Of a DNA stretch of 8,236 bases, positions 4,812-8,236 are shown piece after piece (positions within the stretch are counted from its first letter, which is position 1; every line of letters begins with the position of its first letter). The notes below the pieces were generated by a model that did no database searches, was not told where the DNA came from, and saw only the letters and a list, made by a program, of their open reading frames with translations. Position numbers and translations under genes: made by a program. Origin of the DNA: Treponema sp. (GTDB lineage Bacteria > Spirochaetota > Spirochaetia > Treponematales > Treponemataceae). The stretch covers positions 1-8,236 of the forward strand of contig JABUUX010000279.1 of NCBI GenBank assembly GCA_021442965.1, given 5' to 3'.

Positions 4812-6656
4812 ATGTGTGGAATTGTTGGATATATCGGAAATAAAATGGCTGATCAGGTTCTGATTAACGCCCTTAAGAAACTTGAATACCGCGGATACGA
4901 TTCTTCGGGGATTGCTGTTCTTGATGGTGATAATGTACTTGTACGCAAAGCAAAAGGTGCTCTGAAATTTTTAGAAGAACTTGTTGCAAAAGAAACAGTA
5001 CGAGGCAACCTTGGTATAGGTCATACAAGATGGGCTACTCATGGAGAACCTAGTGATGTAAATGCACATCCACACACAAATGTTTCCGGAACACTTGCTG
5101 TAGTTCATAATGGAATCATTGAAAATTATTCTGAACTTAAAGAATGGCTTCAGTCTCAGGGAATTGTTTTCCGCAGCCAGACTGATACTGAGGTTGTTGC
5201 CCATCTTTTAAACTATTACTACGAAAACAGTCACGACCTTTTCAAAGCACTCAAAGATACTCTTCATAAACTGGAAGGTTCTTACGCACTTGGAGTTGTT
5301 TGCAAAGATTATCCAGACAGAATTCTTTGTGCACGTAAGGAAAGTCCTCTTGTAGTTGGACTTGGAAAAGACGAAAACTTTATTGCTTCTGATGTGCCTG
5401 CCCTTTTGGAACACACACGTCAGGTTTACTATTTGGGCGAAAAAGAAATTGCTGTACTTTATACAGACCATGTAGATTTGTTTAATTTTGAAGGTGAAAA
5501 AATCATCAAAGAACCTTCGTATGTTGAATGGGATATTGATGCTGCAGAAAAGAACGGATATCCGCATTTTATGATTAAGGAAATTCACGAACAGCCTAAA
5601 GCCCTTACAGATACAATGCGTCCTCGTATCGTAAAGGATAATTCCGGAAAACCAGTTGACGTAATTTTTGAAGAAATGAAATCCGATAACGCCTGGAAAA
5701 ACGCCGGTCGCGTAGTCATTACAGCTTGTGGAACAGCATACCATGCAGGTGTTGTTGCAAAATACGCCTTTGAAAAACTTGCCAGACTAAATGTAGAAGT
5801 TGATGTTGCTTCCGAATTCCGCTATCGTGACCCGGTTCTGAACAAAGATGATATTTTCATCGTCATCAGCCAGTCTGGTGAAACTGCTGACACACTTATG
5901 GCTATGCGCCTTGCAAAAAAACAGGGATTAAAAGTAATAGCAATTACAAATGTTGTAGGTTCAACTGTTAGCCGTGAAGCCGACGAAGTAATTTACACTT
6001 GGGCAGGTCCTGAAATTGCTGTTGCTTCAACAAAAGCCTATACAACACAACTTATGTGTCTGTACCTTCTGGCAGTAAAGGCCGGAAAAGAACGCGGTGT
6101 TCTTTCTTCTGAAAAAACTACAGAAATCCTTTCTGAACTGGAAACTATCCCTTCTAAAGTTCAGGAAATTTTGGACAATAAAGATGTAGTTCAGAAGTTT
6201 GCATCCCGCCAGTTCAATAAAGACAAAATCTTTTTTATTGGCCGCCAGTTTGATTCCGCAACAAGCCTTGAAAGTGCACTTAAACTTAAAGAAGTTTCAT
6301 ACATGCATTCAGAAGCTTTTGCCGCTGGAGAACTTAAACACGGACCTATTGCACTTATAGACACAAAAACTCTGGTGGTAGCCATTGCGTCAGAACCATC
6401 ACTCTATGATAAGATAGGCTCAAACATTGTTGAAGTAAAAAGCCGTGGTGCTGCAACATTTGTAATCACTCAGGATACAGGCTCATCTTTTGAAGGAAAA
6501 GTTGATGAAAAATTCCAGATACCAATGGTTTCAAATATTCTGGCTTCACTTACAACAGTAATTCCTTCTCAGCTGTTCTCTTATTACTGTGCTATCCTTA
6601 AAGGTTATGATCCTGATAAACCGCGCAATCTGGCAAAATCTGTTACTGTAGAGTAA
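4812..6656 (+). CDS. glmS: Glutamine--fructose-6-phosphate aminotransferase (isomerizing), GlmS
   Basis: GlmS converts fructose-6-phosphate and glutamine to glucosamine-6-phosphate and glutamate. This is the first committed step to UDP-GlcNAc for peptidoglycan and other amino-sugar polymers, and it occurs in the cytoplasm. The 614-residue product is of normal family length (about 610) and complete. Met1 is removed to expose the N-terminal nucleophile Cys2 (MCGIVGYIG). The glutaminase domain (about 1-220) shows EYRGYDSSG (25-33), GHTRWATHG (70-78), HNGIIENY (99-106) and the glutamine-binding Asp125 in SQTDTE. The two SIS sugar-isomerase domains follow: TACGTAYHAG (304-313), SQSGETADT (353-361), ASTKAYTTQ (405-413), then ALKLKE (489-494) and GELKHGP (506-512) with the catalytic His510. 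It ends in the canonical PRNLAKSVTVE. GRQ replaces the more usual GRG at 477-479, a minor substitution. It is transcribed from its own promoter, divergently from the GNAT gene, and the ABC ATPase gene follows 59 nt later on the same strand. Confidence 0.98.
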   Translation: MCGIVGYIGNKMADQVLINALKKLEYRGYDSSGIAVLDGDNVLVRKAKGALKFLEELVAKETVRGNLGIGHTRWATHGEPSDVNAHPHTNVSGTLAVVHNGIIENYSELKEWLQSQGIVFRSQTDTEVVAHLLNYYYENSHDLFKALKDTLHKLEGSYALGVVCKDYPDRILCARKESPLVVGLGKDENFIASDVPALLEHTRQVYYLGEKEIAVLYTDHVDLFNFEGEKIIKEPSYVEWDIDAAEKNGYPHFMIKEIHEQPKALTDTMRPRIVKDNSGKPVDVIFEEMKSDNAWKNAGRVVITACGTAYHAGVVAKYAFEKLARLNVEVDVASEFRYRDPVLNKDDIFIVISQSGETADTLMAMRLAKKQGLKVIAITNVVGSTVSREADEVIYTWAGPEIAVASTKAYTTQLMCLYLLAVKAGKERGVLSSEKTTEILSELETIPSKVQEILDNKDVVQKFASRQFNKDKIFFIGRQFDSATSLESALKLKEVSYMHSEAFAAGELKHGPIALIDTKTLVVAIASEPSLYDKIGSNIVEVKSRGAATFVITQDTGSSFEGKVDEKFQIPMVSNILASLTTVIPSQLFSYYCAILKGYDPDKPRNLAKSVTVE

Positions 6657-6680
6657 ATATTTTCTTTGTAGCTTTTTTCC

Positions 6681-6709
6681 TATAATATTCTCTGAAAATC
6701 TGCTAAACT
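6681..6709 (+). promoter_or_regulatory. Candidate promoter boxes for the ABC transporter gene
   Basis: The 59-nt gap after glmS holds a perfect TATAAT (6681-6686) and, further down, TGCTAAACT (6701-6709), an extended -10 type box ending 6 nt before the ATG at 6716. Neither has a convincing -35. The first would give a leader of about 23 nt without a Shine-Dalgarno, and the second a leaderless mRNA. Read-through from glmS is also possible because I see no strong terminator between the genes. Confidence 0.4.
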
Positions 6710-6715
6710 GAGTCT

Positions 6716-8236
6716 ATGGCTTACATTTCACTTCAGAATATTTCCAAAACTTTCGGAGAGGTGCACGCTAACACTAACGTGAGTCTGGATATCGAAAAAG
6801 GCGAAATACTTGCACTTCTTGGAGAAAACGGTTCAGGTAAAACTACTCTTGTAAATATGCTGGCAGGACTTTACTCTCCTGATGCAGGTTCTATTTATAT
6901 TGACGGAAAACTCCAGAAATTTTCAAATCCTGCGGACTCTATAAAAGCCGGCATTGGAATGGTTCACCAGCACTTTCTTTTGGTAAACGTAATGACTGCC
7001 CTTGAAAATATCACTATGGGCGAAAAATCCGGTTTTTTTATAAACAAAAAACAGATTCGTGCTAAAATTCTAAAACTTATAGATACTTATGGCCTTTCAA
7101 TTGACCCCGACAAAAAGATTTATGAAATGTCTGTAAGCGAAAAACAAACTGTAGAAATCTTAAAAGTACTTTACCGCGGAGCACGCATTCTTATTCTGGA
7201 TGAACCGACAGCTGTTCTTACACCTCAGGAAACAGACCATCTTTTTGAAGTTCTTAAAAAAATGAAGTCCGACGGCTGTACAATCATAATTATCACACAC
7301 AAGCTTCATGAAGTAATGAGCATTTCTGACCGTGTAGCGGTATTACGAAAAGGAGAATATGCAGGCATTCTTAAAACAAAAGACTGTAACCCGTCAGAAC
7401 TTACAAATCTTATGGTAGGACATCAGGTATCACTTGAAATAGAAAGACCCGATTCTAAAAAATCTACAGAACCTCTTTTACAGATGCAGGGTGTAACTTT
7501 TACCGATAAAGAAAACCATAGCTTCATTTTGAATGACATTAAGTTTGATTTATTCGGTGGCGAGATTCTGGGTGTTGCAGGAATTGCCGGCTCGGGTCAA
7601 AAAGAACTTTGTGAATCTATTGCAGGACTTGTTCGTCCGGACTCCGGTTCCATAAAATTTATGAAAGAAGAACTTGTAGGACTCTCTCCTTTAGTAATAA
7701 AGAAAAAAGGAATACGTATGAGTTTTGTTCCTGAAGACAGACTTGGAATGGGTCTGGTTGCAGGTATGAACATTATAGATAACGTAATGCTAAAAACCTA
7801 TGATGAATCCAAAGGTATTTTTATGGATAGGGAAGAAGGTAAACGCCGTGCAGAAGCCATTGTAGGCGAATACGATATTTCAACTCCTTCTGTAAAACAT
7901 GTTGTAAAAAAACTTTCGGGCGGGAATATTCAGAAAGTACTTTTGGGACGAGAAATTGGAATGAATCCAAAAGTTCTTGTTACCGCCTATCCTGTTCGTG
8001 GTTTGGATATTGGGGCTTCGTACACAGTATACAATATGCTGAATCGTCAAAAAGAGAAAGGAGTTGGTGTCCTTTTTATTGGAGAAGATTTGGATGTCCT
8101 TATGGGGCTTTCAGACAGGCTTATGGTTATTCATGACGGAAAAATCATGGGAATTGTAGATCCAAAAAAATCAACTAAAGAAGAAATCGGTCTTATGATG
8201 ATTGGTGAGACTGCAAAGCCTGTTAAAGAAAAAAAG
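6716..8236 (+). CDS. Two-domain ABC transporter ATP-binding protein, nucleoside/riboflavin/simple-sugar type (C-terminus beyond right edge)
   Basis: The frame is open for 507 codons to the window edge. Family members are about 500-520 residues, so little is missing. The first nucleotide-binding domain has Walker A GENGSGKT (36-43), Q-loop Gln85 (GMVHQHFLL), signature segment MSVSEKQTVEILK (138-150), Walker B LILDEP (159-164) and H-loop His195. The second domain has a degenerate P-loop, GIAGSGQK (289-296), with Gln295 in place of the ATP-binding Lys. It has an intact signature LSGGN (400-404), and LVTAYP (421-426) stands where Walker B should be, lacking the Asp-Glu pair. One live and one dead ATP site is the rule in the YufO/PnrC and RbsA/MglA group. 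VHQHFLL and PxRGLDIGA favour the YufO/PnrC/RfuB branch, so purine nucleosides or riboflavin are the likeliest cargo and a sugar is less likely. Two permeases and a Bmp-type lipoprotein are expected downstream or elsewhere. No Shine-Dalgarno precedes the ATG. Confidence 0.93.
   Translation, partial: MAYISLQNISKTFGEVHANTNVSLDIEKGEILALLGENGSGKTTLVNMLAGLYSPDAGSIYIDGKLQKFSNPADSIKAGIGMVHQHFLLVNVMTALENITMGEKSGFFINKKQIRAKILKLIDTYGLSIDPDKKIYEMSVSEKQTVEILKVLYRGARILILDEPTAVLTPQETDHLFEVLKKMKSDGCTIIIITHKLHEVMSISDRVAVLRKGEYAGILKTKDCNPSELTNLMVGHQVSLEIERPDSKKSTEPLLQMQGVTFTDKENHSFILNDIKFDLFGGEILGVAGIAGSGQKELCESIAGLVRPDSGSIKFMKEELVGLSPLVIKKKGIRMSFVPEDRLGMGLVAGMNIIDNVMLKTYDESKGIFMDREEGKRRAEAIVGEYDISTPSVKHVVKKLSGGNIQKVLLGREIGMNPKVLVTAYPVRGLDIGASYTVYNMLNRQKEKGVGVLFIGEDLDVLMGLSDRLMVIHDGKIMGIVDPKKSTKEEIGLMMIGETAKPVKEKK

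Noticed and set aside
4971..5744. Minus-strand open frames of 77 and 178 codons within glmS
   Set aside because: They are antisense shadows of the highly conserved glmS frame, with cysteine- and phenylalanine-rich, unfamily-like translations.
6659..6698. ATTTTC / GAAAAT inverted repeat after glmS as a terminator
   Set aside because: The stem is 6 bp with a single G-C pair and a loop of nearly 30 nt, which is not a credible terminator.

Overview
This 8.2-kb window looks like ordinary chromosome of a low-GC spirochaete, most probably a host-associated Treponema. That placement is an inference. It rests on the AT-rich composition, the membrane-anchored and lipidated envelope proteins typical of the group, the style of the nucleoside/riboflavin-type ABC ATPase, and a general resemblance to treponemal proteins. 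No rRNA, tRNA, CRISPR array, insertion sequence, integrase or phage gene was found, and coding density is very high.

Layout. (1) Positions 1-1184, minus strand: the first ~394 codons of an exported protein with Asp-box (BNR/VPS10-like) beta-propeller character. It runs off the left edge just as a segment resembling a GHL13/DUF4015 putative glycosidase begins. (2) Positions 1185-1321: a divergent control region with three phased A-tracts, a good sigma-70-type promoter facing right, and an 11-bp element present once in front of each divergent gene. (3) Positions 1322-3858, plus strand: a two-gene operon encoding a membrane-anchored family-1-like solute-binding protein and an SGNH/GDSL-type hydrolase lipoprotein. 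(4) Positions 3859-4716, minus strand: a two-part GNAT acetyltransferase, AT-richer than its neighbours, whose stop codon directly abuts that of the convergent hydrolase gene. (5) Positions 4717-4811: a compact divergent promoter region where the -35 boxes of the acetyltransferase and glmS overlap. (6) Positions 4812-6656: glmS, complete. (7) From 6716 to the right edge: a two-domain ABC ATPase of the YufO/PnrC/RfuB type. Its permease and binding-protein partners would be expected beyond the window.

How the genes may work together. The left block (propeller/glycosidase-like protein, solute-binding protein, SGNH hydrolase) consists only of envelope or periplasmic proteins. Three of the four sit around one divergent control region, which suggests a shared role with a glycan or another carbohydrate ester. 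This is inference from context. GlmS makes glucosamine-6-phosphate for peptidoglycan and other amino-sugar polymers. The ABC ATPase would energise uptake of a small nutrient such as a nucleoside or riboflavin.

The most striking sequence-level pattern is that three of the five visible gene starts (1322 plus, 4716 minus, 6716 plus) have no Shine-Dalgarno sequence and carry a plausible -10 box only 6-7 nt before the ATG. This suggests leaderless or nearly leaderless transcripts. The internal operon gene at 2575 and glmS have clear Shine-Dalgarno sequences. I did not find a strong case for a wholly new defence or mobile system here.
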